From assembly GCF_900111115.1 (NCBI RefSeq), contig NZ_FOGD01000005.1:1-64000 (forward strand): a DNA stretch of 64,000 nt, written 5' to 3'. The notes beneath the pieces were generated by a model, which did no database searches, was not told the origin of the DNA, and saw nothing but the letters and a program-made list of their open reading frames with translations. Positions 10,947 to 20,624 of this stretch are shown in pieces. The first letter of the stretch is position 1. Each line of letters opens with the position of its first letter. Made by a program: the position numbers and the translations under genes. This stretch comes from Giesbergeria anulus. Lineage in GTDB: Bacteria; Pseudomonadota; Gammaproteobacteria; Burkholderiales; Burkholderiaceae_C.

Positions 10947-11702
10947 TCACTGGGACGCTGGGGTAGGCGCAGGTGCAACAGGCACTGGTGCCGGTGCCGA
11001 CCTGGGCATGAATGCTGGTTTCGTGGTGGGTTTGACTGGGGTGGTTGGAGAGGCATCGACCACCAACTCGCGCAGGTCGCGGGCAAAGCCTTCTAAGTCG
11101 GCTTCGATGCGCCCCAGCAGACGGCCGAAGATGTTGTAGGCCAATACAGCTGGAATGGCCACTGCCAGCCCGGCAGCCGTCATGACCAGCGCTTCACCCA
11201 CGGGGCCAGCCACCCGGTCAATGCTGATTTGGCCTGCACTGGCAATGGCCGTGAGTGCATGGTAAATGCCCCAGACCGTGCCTAATAAACCAACAAACGG
11301 CGCTGTAGAACCAATAGTGGCCAGCAATACTTGGCCCCATTGCAATTTGCCCAACACCCGGTGCAGGGCATCGCGCAGCACACGGGTGAGCTGCTGACTG
11401 GCACTGCCTGCTTGGGCCAAGGTAATACTGCCATCGGGCGGCTGGGCCAAGGCATCAGCAGCTTCTACCAAAGGCAATACCAAGGCTTCACGGTCTAGGG
11501 TGGCAATCTGCTGGCGGGCCACTGGCCAACTAGGGGCCTGCCAGAAGGCGGCCACACCGCGTGCCACATCCCGCTGCGCACGCTGCATCAGCCAACTTTT
11601 CCAAACAATCACCACCCAACTGGCCACCGACATGGCCAGAAGCACCACTGCCGTCGCTTGGGTAACGGCATCGCCTTGGTGTAACCAGTACAGCGCATCC
11701 AT
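10947..11702 (-). CDS. exbB: MotA/TolQ/ExbB proton-channel family protein
   Basis: 251 aa from the ATG at 11702; a TTG two codons upstream also opens the frame. The first helix is VVLLAMSVASWVVIVWKSWL. The conserved channel region LATIGSTAPFVGLLGTVWGI lies near residues 130-149, and a third helix EALVMTAAGLAVAIPAVLAY near 180. It ends with a Pro/Ala-rich low-complexity tail of about 35 aa. It pairs with the ExbD gene immediately downstream. dapB ends 13 bp upstream on the same strand. Confidence 0.9.
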   Translation of the reverse strand: MDALYWLHQGDAVTQATAVVLLAMSVASWVVIVWKSWLMQRAQRDVARGVAAFWQAPSWPVARQQIATLDREALVLPLVEAADALAQPPDGSITLAQAGSASQQLTRVLRDALHRVLGKLQWGQVLLATIGSTAPFVGLLGTVWGIYHALTAIASAGQISIDRVAGPVGEALVMTAAGLAVAIPAVLAYNIFGRLLGRIEADLEGFARDLRELVVDASPTTPVKPTTKPAFMPRSAPAPVPVAPAPTPASQ

Positions 11703-11715
11703 GGGCAACAGGCGC

Positions 11716-12546
11716 TTAGTTCAGGCCAAGCACGTCGAACATATCGAACAAGCCACGCTGCTGGTCTTGCAAGAAACGTACGGCGCGCAAGCTGCCTTGG
11801 GCATAGGTGGTACGGCTAGACGACTTGTGCGTGATCTCAATGCGCTCGCCGGTACCGGCAAACAGCACCGTGTGGTCGCCCACAATGTCGCCGCCACGGA
11901 TAGTGGCAAAACCAATGCTGGAGGGATCGCGCTCGCCAGTCACGCCTTCGCGGGCATAAACGGCGCAGTCTTTGAGGTCACGACCTATGGCTTTAGCCAC
12001 CACCTCGCCCATTTTGAGGGCTGTGCCCGACGGGGCATCCACCTTGTGACGGTGATGGGCCTCAATGATTTCGATGTCGTAACCGGTGGCTAGCGCCTTG
12101 GCGGCCATTTCTAGCAGCTTGAGCGTGACATTGACACCCACGCTCATGTTGGGTGCCAACATGATGGCGGTCTGCTCAGACAGAGCAGCGATTTCGGCCT
12201 TTTGCTCTTCAGTAAAGCCAGTGGTGCCCACTACGGCTTTCACGCCCAACTCAGCACAAACGCGCAAATGGGCCAAAGTGCCCTCAGGACGGGTAAAGTC
12301 GATCAGAGCATCAGCATTTTGCAGCCCGGCGCGGATATCGGCAGTGATCGGCACACCACTGGCATGGCCGAGAAAGGCCGTGGCATCTGAGCCGACGCTG
12401 GGGCTGGCGGCAATATCGAGTGCGCCAGTGAGCACACAGTCATCGCTGGCGCTGATAGCTTCAATCAGCATACGGCCCATGCGGCCACTGGCACCAGCAA
12501 CGGCCACGCGAAAAGTAGCGGAACGAGGGGAAAGAGAGGTAGTCAT
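11716..12546 (-). CDS. dapB: 4-hydroxy-tetrahydrodipicolinate reductase
   Basis: 276 aa, typical DapB. It carries out the NAD(P)H-dependent reduction in lysine and diaminopimelate synthesis, which feeds peptidoglycan. The dinucleotide-binding loop is [15 protein letters not shown] (residues 14-28), and the substrate/catalytic loop [20 protein letters not shown] lies near residue 160. It sits between bamE and exbB on the same strand. Confidence 0.96.
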   Translation of the reverse strand: MTTSLSPRSATFRVAVAGASGRMGRMLIEAISASDDCVLTGALDIAASPSVGSDATAFLGHASGVPITADIRAGLQNADALIDFTRPEGTLAHLRVCAELGVKAVVGTTGFTEEQKAEIAALSEQTAIMLAPNMSVGVNVTLKLLEMAAKALATGYDIEIIEAHHRHKVDAPSGTALKMGEVVAKAIGRDLKDCAVYAREGVTGERDPSSIGFATIRGGDIVGDHTVLFAGTGERIEITHKSSSRTTYAQGSLRAVRFLQDQQRGLFDMFDVLGLN

Positions 12547-12618
12547 TGTTCTGGATTACGGGAAAAACACAGCAGGCAATAGCACAACGGGCAATGGTGC
12601 CGAAACAAAGCCAACGCT

Positions 12619-13170
12619 TTAGCGCTCAGGCGACTCCAACGGCGGATAGCTGGTGCTTACAGGTGCAGGAGAAGGCGGCGACATTGACGCAGTGTCTTTG
12701 GTGTGGGCGGGGTAGCGTGCCAACTGCGCTGGCGTAGCCTCTAGCACTGGCACCTCACGGGCTTTTTTACGACTGCCCAAAGTAGCCACAAATTCGCTCT
12801 CGGAGGGCATCTCATCGCCCTCAAAACGCAGCAGGCTATCGTCTTTAAAAAATACCGTGAGCTTGCGTGTTTGCGCCTCCACACCGGGGCGGCGCAGGGT
12901 AAAAACGTAATCCCAGCGGTCGGCATGGAACAAGCTGGTCACCAGCGGTGTGCCCAGAATATCACGCACCTGCTGGCGGCCCATACCCGCTTGCAATGCC
13001 TGCACCTGCTCACGCGAGACAAAGTTGCCCTGCACCACATCGATTCGATAGGGCGTCACCACGCCAGAAAGGCGCTCTTTGGTGCCATCAAAGCTGCCAC
13101 AGGCGGCCAAGCTGGCCCCGCACAACAGGATAAGCCCCAAACGGGCACTGCAATGGACTTGGGTGGGCAT
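12619..13170 (-). CDS. bamE: Outer-membrane assembly lipoprotein BamE
   Basis: 183 aa from the ATG at 13170; ATGs at 13182 and 13200 are also possible. The signal peptide ends in the lipobox SLAAC before GSF. The SmpA/OmlA domain follows, with the family blocks VQGNFVSREQVQALQAGM and GTPLVTSLFHADRWDYVF. BamE is an accessory lipoprotein of the outer-membrane beta-barrel assembly machine. The C-terminal 35 residues are Pro/Ser-rich and probably disordered. It is divergent from fur, as is common in Burkholderiales. Confidence 0.9.
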   Translation of the reverse strand: MPTQVHCSARLGLILLCGASLAACGSFDGTKERLSGVVTPYRIDVVQGNFVSREQVQALQAGMGRQQVRDILGTPLVTSLFHADRWDYVFTLRRPGVEAQTRKLTVFFKDDSLLRFEGDEMPSESEFVATLGSRKKAREVPVLEATPAQLARYPAHTKDTASMSPPSPAPVSTSYPPLESPER

Positions 13171-13275
13171 GGACAAAAGCATAGGGCTATGATGGATCAA
13201 GATTCATTGTAGCGGTGGCCCATAGGCTTCTAGCATTCTTAGCCGCCGAAAAACCTCTCCCCACTCTGCCTTGTG

Positions 13276-13722
13276 ATGACAAATATCGACGAACTCAAAA
13301 GCACCGGACTCAAAGCCACTTTGCCCCGCCTGAAAATTTTAGAAATTTTCCAAAAGGGTACGCAGCGCCACATGACCGCAGAAGACGTGTTTCGGGTGCT
13401 GTTAGAAGAGCGCTCGGACGTAGGGCTGGCTACCGTGTACCGCGTGCTGACGCAGTTTGAACAGGCTGGGCTGCTGATGCGCAGCAACTTTGAAAGTGGC
13501 AAGGCGGTGTATGAGCTAGACCAAGGCCAACACCACGACCATTTTGTTTGCACCCAATGCGGCAAAGTAGAAGAGTTTTATGACGCCGAAATTGAAAGGC
13601 GCCAACACGCCGTAGCCAAAAGCAAAGGCTGGGTGGTGCATGACCACGCAATGGCCTTGTATGGTGAATGCGCCCAATGCGGGGCGCAGCGGGCCGCCTG
13701 TGAGCAATGCGAGCAGTGCTAG
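13276..13722 (+). CDS. fur: Ferric uptake regulator Fur
   Basis: 148 aa from the ATG at 13276; a GTG one codon upstream also opens the frame. The winged helix contains [20 protein letters not shown]. The metal-binding hinge is [16 protein letters not shown] (about residues 89-104), and two CxxC pairs lie at the C-terminus (ECAQCG, CEQCEQC). It represses iron-uptake genes when loaded with Fe2+. A short A/G-rich region separates it from the divergent bamE. The end nearly abuts the convergent hprK. Confidence 0.96.
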   Translation: MTNIDELKSTGLKATLPRLKILEIFQKGTQRHMTAEDVFRVLLEERSDVGLATVYRVLTQFEQAGLLMRSNFESGKAVYELDQGQHHDHFVCTQCGKVEEFYDAEIERRQHAVAKSKGWVVHDHAMALYGECAQCGAQRAACEQCEQC

Positions 13723-13738
13723 AGCACAGCACGCGCTG

Positions 13739-14689
13739 TTATGAGCCTTGGTCCATTGCCCGGCGGTGGCGCTCAACAAACTCTTGGTAAGTGTCAATGC
13801 CGCGCAGGTTGAGGATGGTGTTGCGCACTGCGGCCTCTACCAGCACGGCAATATTGCGCCCCGCCACCACTTGGATGATGACCTTAAGCACAGGCACGCC
13901 CAACACGTCTTGCGTGAGTGGTTCGTAGGGCATGCGCTCGTAATCGCGCTCCATCGTCTCTTTGCGCACCAAATGCACAATCAGACGCAAACGCATTTTG
14001 CGGCGCACAGCCGTCTCGCCAAAAATAGCACGGATATCGAGCAGGCCAATACCGCGCACCTCTAAGAGGTTTTGCAGCAACTCTGGGCAACGCCCCTCAA
14101 TGGTGGTTTGGTTGATGCGGTACAGATCGACGGCATCATCGGCCACCAAGCCGTTGCCGCGCGAGATCAACTCTAGCCCCAGCTCGCTTTTGCCCAAGCC
14201 CGACTCGCCAGTGATGAGCACGCCCAAGCCCAAAATGTCCATGAACACGCCATGCACCGTAGTGCGGTCGGCAAAGTATTTGGACAGGTAAGCCCGCAGC
14301 ACATCAATGACGAAGGCCGACGACTCGTGCGTGGCAAACATCGGAATTTGCGCACGCTCGCACATTTGCAACAAGCCCTCAGGCGGGCCTTGACCATCGG
14401 CCAAAATAAGCACCGGCGGCTCTAACGTGACAATGCGGGCAATGCGGCGCTTGCAATCTTCAGCAGTAGCGTTGGTTAAGTAGGCTACTTCGCGCTCGCC
14501 CAGCAGCTGCACCCGGTAGGGGTGAATATAGTTGAGGTAACCGACTAAATCAGCCCCTGAGCGCGCCGAGCGCACGGCCAGCTCATCAAAATGGCGCTCT
14601 GAAGCGCCCAGCCCGGCCACCCACTCCCACTTGAGCAGCGTGCGAAACTCCTCAAACAGGGCATCGGCGCTGACGACGTTGTGTTTCAC
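13739..14689 (-). CDS. hprK: HPr kinase/phosphorylase
   Basis: 316 aa from a GTG at 14689. I prefer this start because GGAGG lies 7 nt upstream of it and because it avoids overlap with ptsN; the open frame continues to 14740. It phosphorylates and dephosphorylates HPr on a serine. The Walker A loop is [18 protein letters not shown] (about residues 142-159), and the family signature [16 protein letters not shown] follows near 200. It forms a unit with ptsN and hpf upstream, as part of the regulatory nitrogen PTS of betaproteobacteria. No HPr gene is in the window. Confidence 0.93.
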   Translation of the reverse strand: MKHNVVSADALFEEFRTLLKWEWVAGLGASERHFDELAVRSARSGADLVGYLNYIHPYRVQLLGEREVAYLTNATAEDCKRRIARIVTLEPPVLILADGQGPPEGLLQMCERAQIPMFATHESSAFVIDVLRAYLSKYFADRTTVHGVFMDILGLGVLITGESGLGKSELGLELISRGNGLVADDAVDLYRINQTTIEGRCPELLQNLLEVRGIGLLDIRAIFGETAVRRKMRLRLIVHLVRKETMERDYERMPYEPLTQDVLGVPVLKVIIQVVAGRNIAVLVEAAVRNTILNLRGIDTYQEFVERHRRAMDQGS

Positions 14690-14708
14690 AGCGCAGCCTC
14701 CGAGCAAA

Positions 14709-15176
14709 TCAGGCCACCTGGGTCGATTGCCAACGGGCAATCAGGCTGTGCAACTGGACAGCATCGGTACAGGCCTTGATGGTCTCGCGCAAACCGCCGT
14801 CACTGAGTAACTCGGCAATTTCTGACAAGATTTCAAGGTGCTTTTGCGTAGCGGCCTCAGGCACAAGCAGAAAAATGAGCAAGCCCACGGGCTGCTCATC
14901 GGGGGCATCAAAGCCAATCGGGTGTGCCAACTGAAACACCGCCGCCATGGGCGATTTGAGTCCCTTGATGCGGCCATGCGGAATAGCCACACCATGGCCC
15001 AGGCCAGTGGAACCCAAACGCTCGCGGGCAAACAGGCTGTCGGTGATGAGCGCACGCGAGAGGCCGTGCAGGCTTTCAAACAACAACCCAGCTTCTTCAA
15101 AGGCGCGCTTTTTGCTGGTGGCGTCAACGCCCACAAGGACTTGCGCGGCAGGCAGGATGGAGGAAAGTCGGTTCAT
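14709..15176 (-). CDS. ptsN: PTS IIA-like nitrogen-regulatory protein
   Basis: 155 aa from the ATG at 15176 ([12 protein letters not shown]); the frame is open 11 codons further up. EIIA-Ntr is the terminal phosphoacceptor of the regulatory PTS, with roles in nitrogen and potassium balance. The phosphorylated histidine lies in [16 protein letters not shown] (about residue 71). Transcribed between hpf and hprK on the minus strand, a typical order. The presence of kup in the same window is interesting because EIIA-Ntr regulates K+ uptake systems in other bacteria, but no direct link can be read from sequence. Confidence 0.93.
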   Translation of the reverse strand: MNRLSSILPAAQVLVGVDATSKKRAFEEAGLLFESLHGLSRALITDSLFARERLGSTGLGHGVAIPHGRIKGLKSPMAAVFQLAHPIGFDAPDEQPVGLLIFLLVPEAATQKHLEILSEIAELLSDGGLRETIKACTDAVQLHSLIARWQSTQVA

Positions 15177-15255
15177 GGTTTGGCGCAGATTATGCACCCG
15201 GTTATACAACCTTTGACCGCCACCCTACCGACAAACACATTCTTGCGCACTAGCA

Positions 15256-15588
15256 TCAGGCCCCAGGACGGGAACGCGGGTCAGAATGGTGGTTTTGCAA
15301 GCGGTTTTTGTACCGTACCACTTGGCGATCGAGCTTGTCTATCAAATCATCCACGGCAGCGTACAGGTCTTGGTGTGAAGATTCAGCAAACAAATCGCTG
15401 CCCTTGACGTGGATGTTGCACTCGGCACGCTGGCGCTTTTCTTTTTCCTTTTGCTTTTCTACCGACAAGAGCACCTTAAATCCCACCACCTGATCGAAAT
15501 GGCGCGTGATGCGCTCGAGCTTGGACTGCACATAAGCACGCAAAGAGGGCGTTACATCCAGATGGTGACCGCTGATCGTCAAATTCAT
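15256..15588 (-). CDS. hpf: Ribosome hibernation promoting factor (short form)
   Basis: 110 aa, the short HPF/RaiA form. It starts [20 protein letters not shown], as expected. HPF binds the decoding centre of idle ribosomes and promotes 100S dimers in stationary phase. The conserved tail [17 protein letters not shown] is present. AGGAGAC lies just upstream of the start on the minus strand. It is the first gene of hpf-ptsN-hprK. In many proteobacteria rpoN precedes hpf; it does not here. Confidence 0.94.
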   Translation of the reverse strand: MNLTISGHHLDVTPSLRAYVQSKLERITRHFDQVVGFKVLLSVEKQKEKEKRQRAECNIHVKGSDLFAESSHQDLYAAVDDLIDKLDRQVVRYKNRLQNHHSDPRSRPGA

Positions 15589-15899
15589 ACCGTCTCCTGC
15601 CGTTCGTCATAGAAAAAGTGGCTCAGGCACTGCACAAGCCACCGCTGCAACCGAGAAATTTATCTGTCAACGCAGACCGACTATGCCCGTGCGCTGCCAG
15701 AAAAGCAACGCATCTGCTGCATAACAACGGGGAGTGAAAACCCCTTGTCGCCATCGACACAAAAACCTGCACAATGTTCGGTTTTGTTACAAACACCCAT
15801 GCCAGCGCCAGCGGCCTAAAATCGCTCTTGCAGCTGGCCACGTTGTGCCGGGCTGCATTGCGCCCTCCGAGGCCCCCTGTTTTTCACTCCCCCAACACC
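15589..15899. other. 311-bp intergenic region between divergent hpf and purC
   Basis: The region separates two divergent genes and must hold both promoters. Apart from the sigma54-like match noted separately I find no convincing pair of promoter hexamers, no riboswitch fold that I recognise, and no plausible small gene. The in-frame extension of purC back to 15774 lacks homology. Confidence 0.5.
15626..15641 (-). promoter_or_regulatory. Possible sigma54-type promoter for hpf-ptsN-hprK
   Basis: On the minus strand TGGCTTGTGCAGTGCC has GG and GC dinucleotides with the exact -24/-12 spacing of RpoN promoters, matching TGGC..G.....TGC of the consensus. Predicted transcription would start roughly 27 nt before the hpf ATG. 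Several consensus positions are missing, and no enhancer-binding site was found, so this is tentative. Confidence 0.25.
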
Positions 15900-16820
15900 A
15901 TGACCCAGTCCAGCCCCTCTGCCCTGCACACCTCCGCATTGACCTCGCTGCCCTTGCTGGCACGCGGCAAGGTGCGCGACAACTACGCCGTGGGCGACGA
16001 CCGCATCCTGATGGTGGCCTCCGACCGTCTTTCCGCCTTTGACGTCATCATGGGCGAGCCCATTCCCGGCAAAGGCGAGCTGCTGACGCAGATGGCGCTG
16101 TTTTGGTTTGAGCAACTGGGCCATGTCTGCCCGAACCACCTGACCGGCCAAGCACCCGAGTCCGTAGTCACACCCGAAGAAGTGCCGCAAGTGCAAGGGC
16201 GCTCCATGCTGGTGCAGCGCCTGCAACCCGTGCTGATTGAGGCCGTAGTGCGTGGCTACTTGGCGGGCAGCGGCTGGAAGGAATACCAAGAATCGCAATC
16301 GGTGTGCGGCGTGCCACTGCCAGCGGGCTTGAGCAATGCCGCCAAGTTGCCCGCCCCGATCTACACCCCAGCGGCCAAAGCCGAGATGGGTGACCATGAC
16401 GAGAACATCACCTACGAGCGCACGGTAGAGATGGTGGGCGAGAAGCTGGCGGCACAAATCCGCGACACGGCCATCCGCCTGTACCAAGAGGCTGCCGAGA
16501 TTGCCCTGACCAAGGGCATGATCATTGCCGACACCAAGTTTGAGTTTGGCCTGACCCCCGATGGCACCTTGGTACTGATGGACGAGGTACTGACCCCCGA
16601 CAGCTCACGCTACTGGCCGGTGGAAGGCTATGAGGCCGCCTTGGCCGCAGGCCAAAACCCACCCAGCTACGACAAACAATTTGTGCGTGACTGGCTAGAG
16701 CAAGCCCAAGTGGATGGCCAACCTTGGAACAAAACAGCGCCCGCCCCACGCCTGCCGCAAGAGGTGATTGAAAAAACAGCGGCCAAGTACCGCGAGGCGC
16801 TGGAGCGCCTGCGCGCCTAA
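15900..16820 (+). CDS. purC: SAICAR synthase
   Basis: 306 aa from the ATG at 15900. PurC condenses CAIR with aspartate using ATP in purine synthesis. Typical blocks are [18 protein letters not shown] (ATP-binding N-lobe, residues 21-38), [20 protein letters not shown], and [12 protein letters not shown] in the C-lobe. The length and the ending [17 protein letters not shown] are those of the longer proteobacterial/yeast-like type. purE and purK follow 1.1 kb further on, with a thioredoxin-TPR gene on the other strand between. Confidence 0.95.
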   Translation: MTQSSPSALHTSALTSLPLLARGKVRDNYAVGDDRILMVASDRLSAFDVIMGEPIPGKGELLTQMALFWFEQLGHVCPNHLTGQAPESVVTPEEVPQVQGRSMLVQRLQPVLIEAVVRGYLAGSGWKEYQESQSVCGVPLPAGLSNAAKLPAPIYTPAAKAEMGDHDENITYERTVEMVGEKLAAQIRDTAIRLYQEAAEIALTKGMIIADTKFEFGLTPDGTLVLMDEVLTPDSSRYWPVEGYEAALAAGQNPPSYDKQFVRDWLEQAQVDGQPWNKTAPAPRLPQEVIEKTAAKYREALERLRA

Positions 16821-16827
16821 AGCAAGC

Positions 16828-16846
16828 CACCCGGCGTGGCCGGGTG
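16828..16846. terminator. Hairpin between convergent purC and thioredoxin-TPR gene
   Basis: CACCCGGC-gtg-GCCGGGTG is a perfect 8-bp stem with a 3-nt loop, placed 8 bp after the purC stop and before the stop of the convergent gene. It lacks a long T-run on either side, so it may work as a weak bidirectional terminator or an RNA 3' end stabiliser. Confidence 0.5.
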
Positions 16847-16853
16847 CTACGCT

Positions 16854-17819
16854 TTAGTTCAGGGCCATGCTGAGTTTGCGCCGGTAGGCCGACACCAAGG
16901 CGGCCTGTGGGTCTTCTGGCTGGGCAGTTTTGCCCGCCAACGCAATACCGGGGGCCGCTTTGCCCGAAGCGTCCGTGCTGGGCTTGGGGCGCGGTGGCGT
17001 CATCAGCTCTAGCAGGGCCACATAGGTTTTGCGCGGTGCTTCGTCGTCCCATTTTTTATCGCGCTGGATGATTTCGAGCAGCTCCTCCAGTGCCAGCGGC
17101 CATTCTCCTTGGGCAATCAGCAGGCGGCTTTTGGCAAAGCGGGTAGCAAAATCGCGCCGGTTGTCGGCCAGCAGCTCATCAAACTGTGCCAGCGGCCAGC
17201 GGCCACGCGGGTCATTGGCCACAAACTCCAGTGCATTGAGCCACTGGTTCAGGGCGTCAAAACGCAGTTCTACCGGAATCTGGGCCATCGCTGGGGCCAA
17301 GGCAGCAGCAGCCTCATTGAGTTGGCCAGAGCCGATCAGCCCCTTGACGTAATCAAAGCGCAGATCGTCGTTGCCGGGGTCGGCAGCCAAGGCATCGGCC
17401 AAACGATGCTGGGCATCTTGCACATCCTCCTCGGGTAGCTGCGGCTCTAGGGCTGGTGCGGCATCGGCCTGCACCGGTTTGGCAGCAGCCAAGTGACGAT
17501 CCAGAAACTCGCGCACCTCGGCTGCGGCTAGGGCACCTACAAAACCATCGACCGGCTGGCCTTCGTGGAACAGCACACAAAATGGAATACTGCGCACACC
17601 AAACATTTGCGATAGCTGTCCGGCAATTTGCGGCACCTTGTCGGCATCGAGTTTGGCGAGGATAAAACGCCCGGCATAGTCCGTCTCTAGCTGCTCTAGC
17701 ACGGGCCCCAGCTGCTTACACGGGCCGCACCAAGGTGCCCAGATGTCCAGCAGCACCGGTGCCTGCATAGAGGGCAGGAGAACTTCGGCTTCAAAATTTT
17801 CTAGGGTAATGTCGATCAT
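16854..17819 (-). CDS. cnoX: Thioredoxin-domain TPR protein (CnoX/YbbN-like co-chaperone)
   Basis: 321 aa from the ATG at 17819 (MIDITLENFEAE); the frame is open 10 codons upstream. An N-terminal thioredoxin domain (about 1-110) with an intact active site APWCGPCKQLGPVL is followed by a helical TPR-like C-terminal half. The latter includes EEDVQDAQHRLADALAADPG, typical of YbbN. E. coli YbbN/CnoX is a redox chaperone that has lost one active-site Cys; this protein keeps both and may be a functional oxidoreductase. It is convergent with purC and divergent from purE. Confidence 0.85.
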   Translation of the reverse strand: MIDITLENFEAEVLLPSMQAPVLLDIWAPWCGPCKQLGPVLEQLETDYAGRFILAKLDADKVPQIAGQLSQMFGVRSIPFCVLFHEGQPVDGFVGALAAAEVREFLDRHLAAAKPVQADAAPALEPQLPEEDVQDAQHRLADALAADPGNDDLRFDYVKGLIGSGQLNEAAAALAPAMAQIPVELRFDALNQWLNALEFVANDPRGRWPLAQFDELLADNRRDFATRFAKSRLLIAQGEWPLALEELLEIIQRDKKWDDEAPRKTYVALLELMTPPRPKPSTDASGKAAPGIALAGKTAQPEDPQAALVSAYRRKLSMALN

Positions 17820-17913
17820 GGTGCTGTGGTTCCCACAAGGGGGTGGCAAAAAGTAAAATCACGGGTTCACATTCTGCGGCAGCCGCCATCATGGTGCACC
17901 GCCTCCACACACT

Positions 17914-18411
17914 ATGACCACCATTCAGATCGGCGTCGTCATGGGCTCCAGCAGCGACTGGGACACCATGCAGCACGCAGTCGAGATTCTCCAGCAGTTT
18001 GGCATCGCCCACGAGGCGCGTGTGGTTTCGGCCCATCGTATGCCCGACGATATGTTTGCCTATGCCGAGGCCGCCACCAACCGGGGCCTCAAAGCCATCA
18101 TTGCCGGTGCCGGGGGTGCCGCCCACCTGCCGGGCATGATTGCCGCCAAAACCACGGTGCCGGTGCTGGGCGTGCCGGTAGCCAGCAAGCATCTGCAAGG
18201 GGTCGATTCTTTGCACAGCATTGTGCAAATGCCCAAGGGTATTCCGGTAGCTACCTTTGCCATTGGCGTGGCTGGTGCTGCCAATGCGGCGCTGTTTGCG
18301 GTGGCGCTGCTGGCCAATGAAAACCCAGAGTTGCGTGCCAAACTGGAGGCGTTCCGTGCTGCCCAAACCGAAGTAGCCCGCAACATGGCCTTACCGCCCG
18401 TAGCATCATGA
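17914..18411 (+). CDS. purE: N5-carboxyaminoimidazole ribonucleotide mutase
   Basis: 165 aa class I PurE, converting N5-CAIR to CAIR. It has the N-terminal signature [17 protein letters not shown], the conserved SAHRMPDD, and the glycine-rich [15 protein letters not shown]. The stop overlaps the purK start by 4 bp (ATGA), so the two are translationally coupled and act in sequence. Confidence 0.96.
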   Translation: MTTIQIGVVMGSSSDWDTMQHAVEILQQFGIAHEARVVSAHRMPDDMFAYAEAATNRGLKAIIAGAGGAAHLPGMIAAKTTVPVLGVPVASKHLQGVDSLHSIVQMPKGIPVATFAIGVAGAANAALFAVALLANENPELRAKLEAFRAAQTEVARNMALPPVAS

Positions 18412-19577
18412 AGCAGCTTGCAGCTCCTCTTTTGCCCGGCGCAACGCTGGGGGTTCTGGGTGGTGGTCAGCTGGGGCGTATGTTTGTGCATGCGGCGCAG
18501 GCGATGGGTTACTTTACGACAGTGCTCGATGAAGACCCGACCAGCCCGGCGGGCTTGGTGAGCCACCAGCATATCCAAACCGGCTACCAAGACCCCGAAG
18601 GCTTGGCGCAACTGGCCGAAGTCAGTGATGCCATCACCACCGAGTTTGAAAACGTGCCCGCTGTCTCATTGGCAGCACTGGCCGGGCAGTGCTTTGTGGC
18701 CCCTGCCGCCCGTGCTGTGGCGGTAGCGCAAGACCGCGCTCAAGAGAAGTCGCATTTTGTGGGCTGTGGTGTGCCTTGCGCACCCTATGCCGTGATCGAA
18801 ACTGCCGAGCAACTGGCTGGCGTCGATGCGGGCTTGCTGCCGGGCATCCTCAAAACCGCCCGCTTGGGTTATGACGGCAAGGGCCAGCAACGCGTACAAA
18901 CCGCCGCTGAACTAGCCACGGCTTGGCAAACTTTAGAGCAAGTGCCTTGCGTACTCGAAAAAATGCTGCCGCTGGCGCTGGAATGCTCAGTGATTGTGGC
19001 GCGTGGGGCTGATGGCACGGTGGTGAATCTGCCAGTGCAGCGCAACCTGCACCGCAACGGCATTTTGGCTGTGACCGAAGTCTATGAAGGCAATGTGCCT
19101 GTGGCCTTGGCAGCGCAGGCCGTGGCGGCAGCGCAATCGGTTGCCCAAGGGCTGGACTATGTAGGCGTGCTGTGCGTAGAGTTTTTTGTGCTCGATGATG
19201 GCAGCTTGGTGGTCAACGAGATCGCGCCACGCCCACACAACAGCGGTCACTACAGCCAAAATGCCTGCGATGTCTCGCAATTTGAGTTGCAAGTGCGCAC
19301 TTTAGCGGGCTTGCCACTGGTACAGCCACGCCAGCACAGCGCCGCCGTGATGCTCAATTTGCTGGGTGATTTATGGTTTGCCCACGGTGATACCGCACAA
19401 ACCCCACCGTGGGATGCCGTATTGGCCTTGCCCGGCACGCACCTGCACCTGTATGGCAAAACCGTAGCCAAGCATGGGCGCAAGATGGGCCACCTCAACA
19501 TCACGGCCCCCACCGCTGATGCCGCCCGCGCTACGGCCCTGCAAGCCGCAGCGCTGCTGGGCATTGCCGCGTTCTGA
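18408..19577 (+). CDS. purK: N5-carboxyaminoimidazole ribonucleotide synthase
   Basis: 389 aa ATP-grasp enzyme that carboxylates AIR with bicarbonate and ATP. Residues 11-24 ([14 protein letters not shown]) form the N-terminal nucleotide-type fold. The ATP-grasp core has [14 protein letters not shown] and [17 protein letters not shown]. It overlaps purE by 4 bp, and sua5 follows 11 bp later on the same strand. Confidence 0.96.
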   Translation: MKQLAAPLLPGATLGVLGGGQLGRMFVHAAQAMGYFTTVLDEDPTSPAGLVSHQHIQTGYQDPEGLAQLAEVSDAITTEFENVPAVSLAALAGQCFVAPAARAVAVAQDRAQEKSHFVGCGVPCAPYAVIETAEQLAGVDAGLLPGILKTARLGYDGKGQQRVQTAAELATAWQTLEQVPCVLEKMLPLALECSVIVARGADGTVVNLPVQRNLHRNGILAVTEVYEGNVPVALAAQAVAAAQSVAQGLDYVGVLCVEFFVLDDGSLVVNEIAPRPHNSGHYSQNACDVSQFELQVRTLAGLPLVQPRQHSAAVMLNLLGDLWFAHGDTAQTPPWDAVLALPGTHLHLYGKTVAKHGRKMGHLNITAPTADAARATALQAAALLGIAAF

Positions 19578-19588
19578 GTGCCAGCGCC

Positions 19589-20575
19589 ATGATTTTGGAC
19601 GGCGCACTGCCCGACTCCATCGCCACCGCTGCACAGGCCCTGCGCAGCGGCGCGCTGCTGGGCCTGCCCACCGAAACCGTTTATGGCTTGGCTGCCGATG
19701 CCAGCAACGACGCCGCCGTGGCGAAAATTTTTGCCGCCAAGGGCCGCCCAGCAGACCACCCACTGATCGTCCATGTGGCCGATGCGGCGGGCATTGCCCA
19801 TTTTGCCCGCGAGGTTCCCGCCTTTGCGCAAGCGCTGGTCGATGCCTTTTGGCCCGGCCCCCTCACCTTGATTTTGCCGCGCCTGCCCGGTGTGGCTGCT
19901 GCGGCCACGGGCGGCCAAGACAGTGTCGGCATGCGTTGCCCAGCGCACCCAGTCGCCCAAGCCGTGTTACGCGCTGCCGCAACTTTGGGTGTTTGGGGCG
20001 TAGCGGCACCCAGCGCCAACCGCTTTGGCCGCGTCAGCCCGACCACGGCGCAGCATGTGCAAGAGGAGCTGGGCGCAGAACTGCTGGTTTTGGATGGTGG
20101 CCCCTGTGCCGTGGGCATCGAGTCCACCATCATCGACTGCACCCGTGGCGTGCCGGTGTTGCTGCGCCCCGGTGCCATCAGCCGTGCGCAAATTGCCGCC
20201 GCCTGTGGCGTGCCACCGCTGTCCAAAGAAGATTTGCCCGAACACACGCCACGTGCCTCAGGCACGCTGGTCAGCCATTACGCACCCCAGGCCAAGGTAC
20301 GCTTGATGGATGCCCAAGCCTTGCAAGCGGGGTTGGAGGTGCTGGGTGCCGATGCTACGCACCTCGCGGTGTATGCACGCGCCCCCATGCGCAGCGCCTC
20401 CAGCGCCGTGCTGCTGCGCCACATGCCCCACGATCCCGCCGCTGCCGCACAAGAACTGTTTGCCACCTTGCGCAGCCTAGACGATGCCGGTGTCCGCCTG
20501 ATCTGGATTGAGACCCCCCCCGACACCCCAGACTGGGAAGGCGTGCGCGACCGCCTGCAACGCGCTGCCGCCTAA
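19589..20575 (+). CDS. sua5: L-threonylcarbamoyladenylate synthase (Sua5 type)
   Basis: 328 aa. The YrdC domain (about residues 10-195) contains LLGLPTETVYGLAADA and KIFAAKGRPADHPLIVHV. A C-terminal Sua5 domain follows (about 220-328), separated by a linker near SGTLVSHYAPQAKVRL, so this is the long Sua5 rather than the short TsaC form. It makes the threonylcarbamoyl-AMP used for the t6A37 tRNA modification. tsaB, another component of the pathway, is 5 kb further on. Confidence 0.93.
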   Translation: MILDGALPDSIATAAQALRSGALLGLPTETVYGLAADASNDAAVAKIFAAKGRPADHPLIVHVADAAGIAHFAREVPAFAQALVDAFWPGPLTLILPRLPGVAAAATGGQDSVGMRCPAHPVAQAVLRAAATLGVWGVAAPSANRFGRVSPTTAQHVQEELGAELLVLDGGPCAVGIESTIIDCTRGVPVLLRPGAISRAQIAAACGVPPLSKEDLPEHTPRASGTLVSHYAPQAKVRLMDAQALQAGLEVLGADATHLAVYARAPMRSASSAVLLRHMPHDPAAAAQELFATLRSLDDAGVRLIWIETPPDTPDWEGVRDRLQRAAA

Positions 20576-20624
20576 ACCCGCTATCGCTACACTGACCGAC
20601 TATCTACACTGAAGAGAACACACC

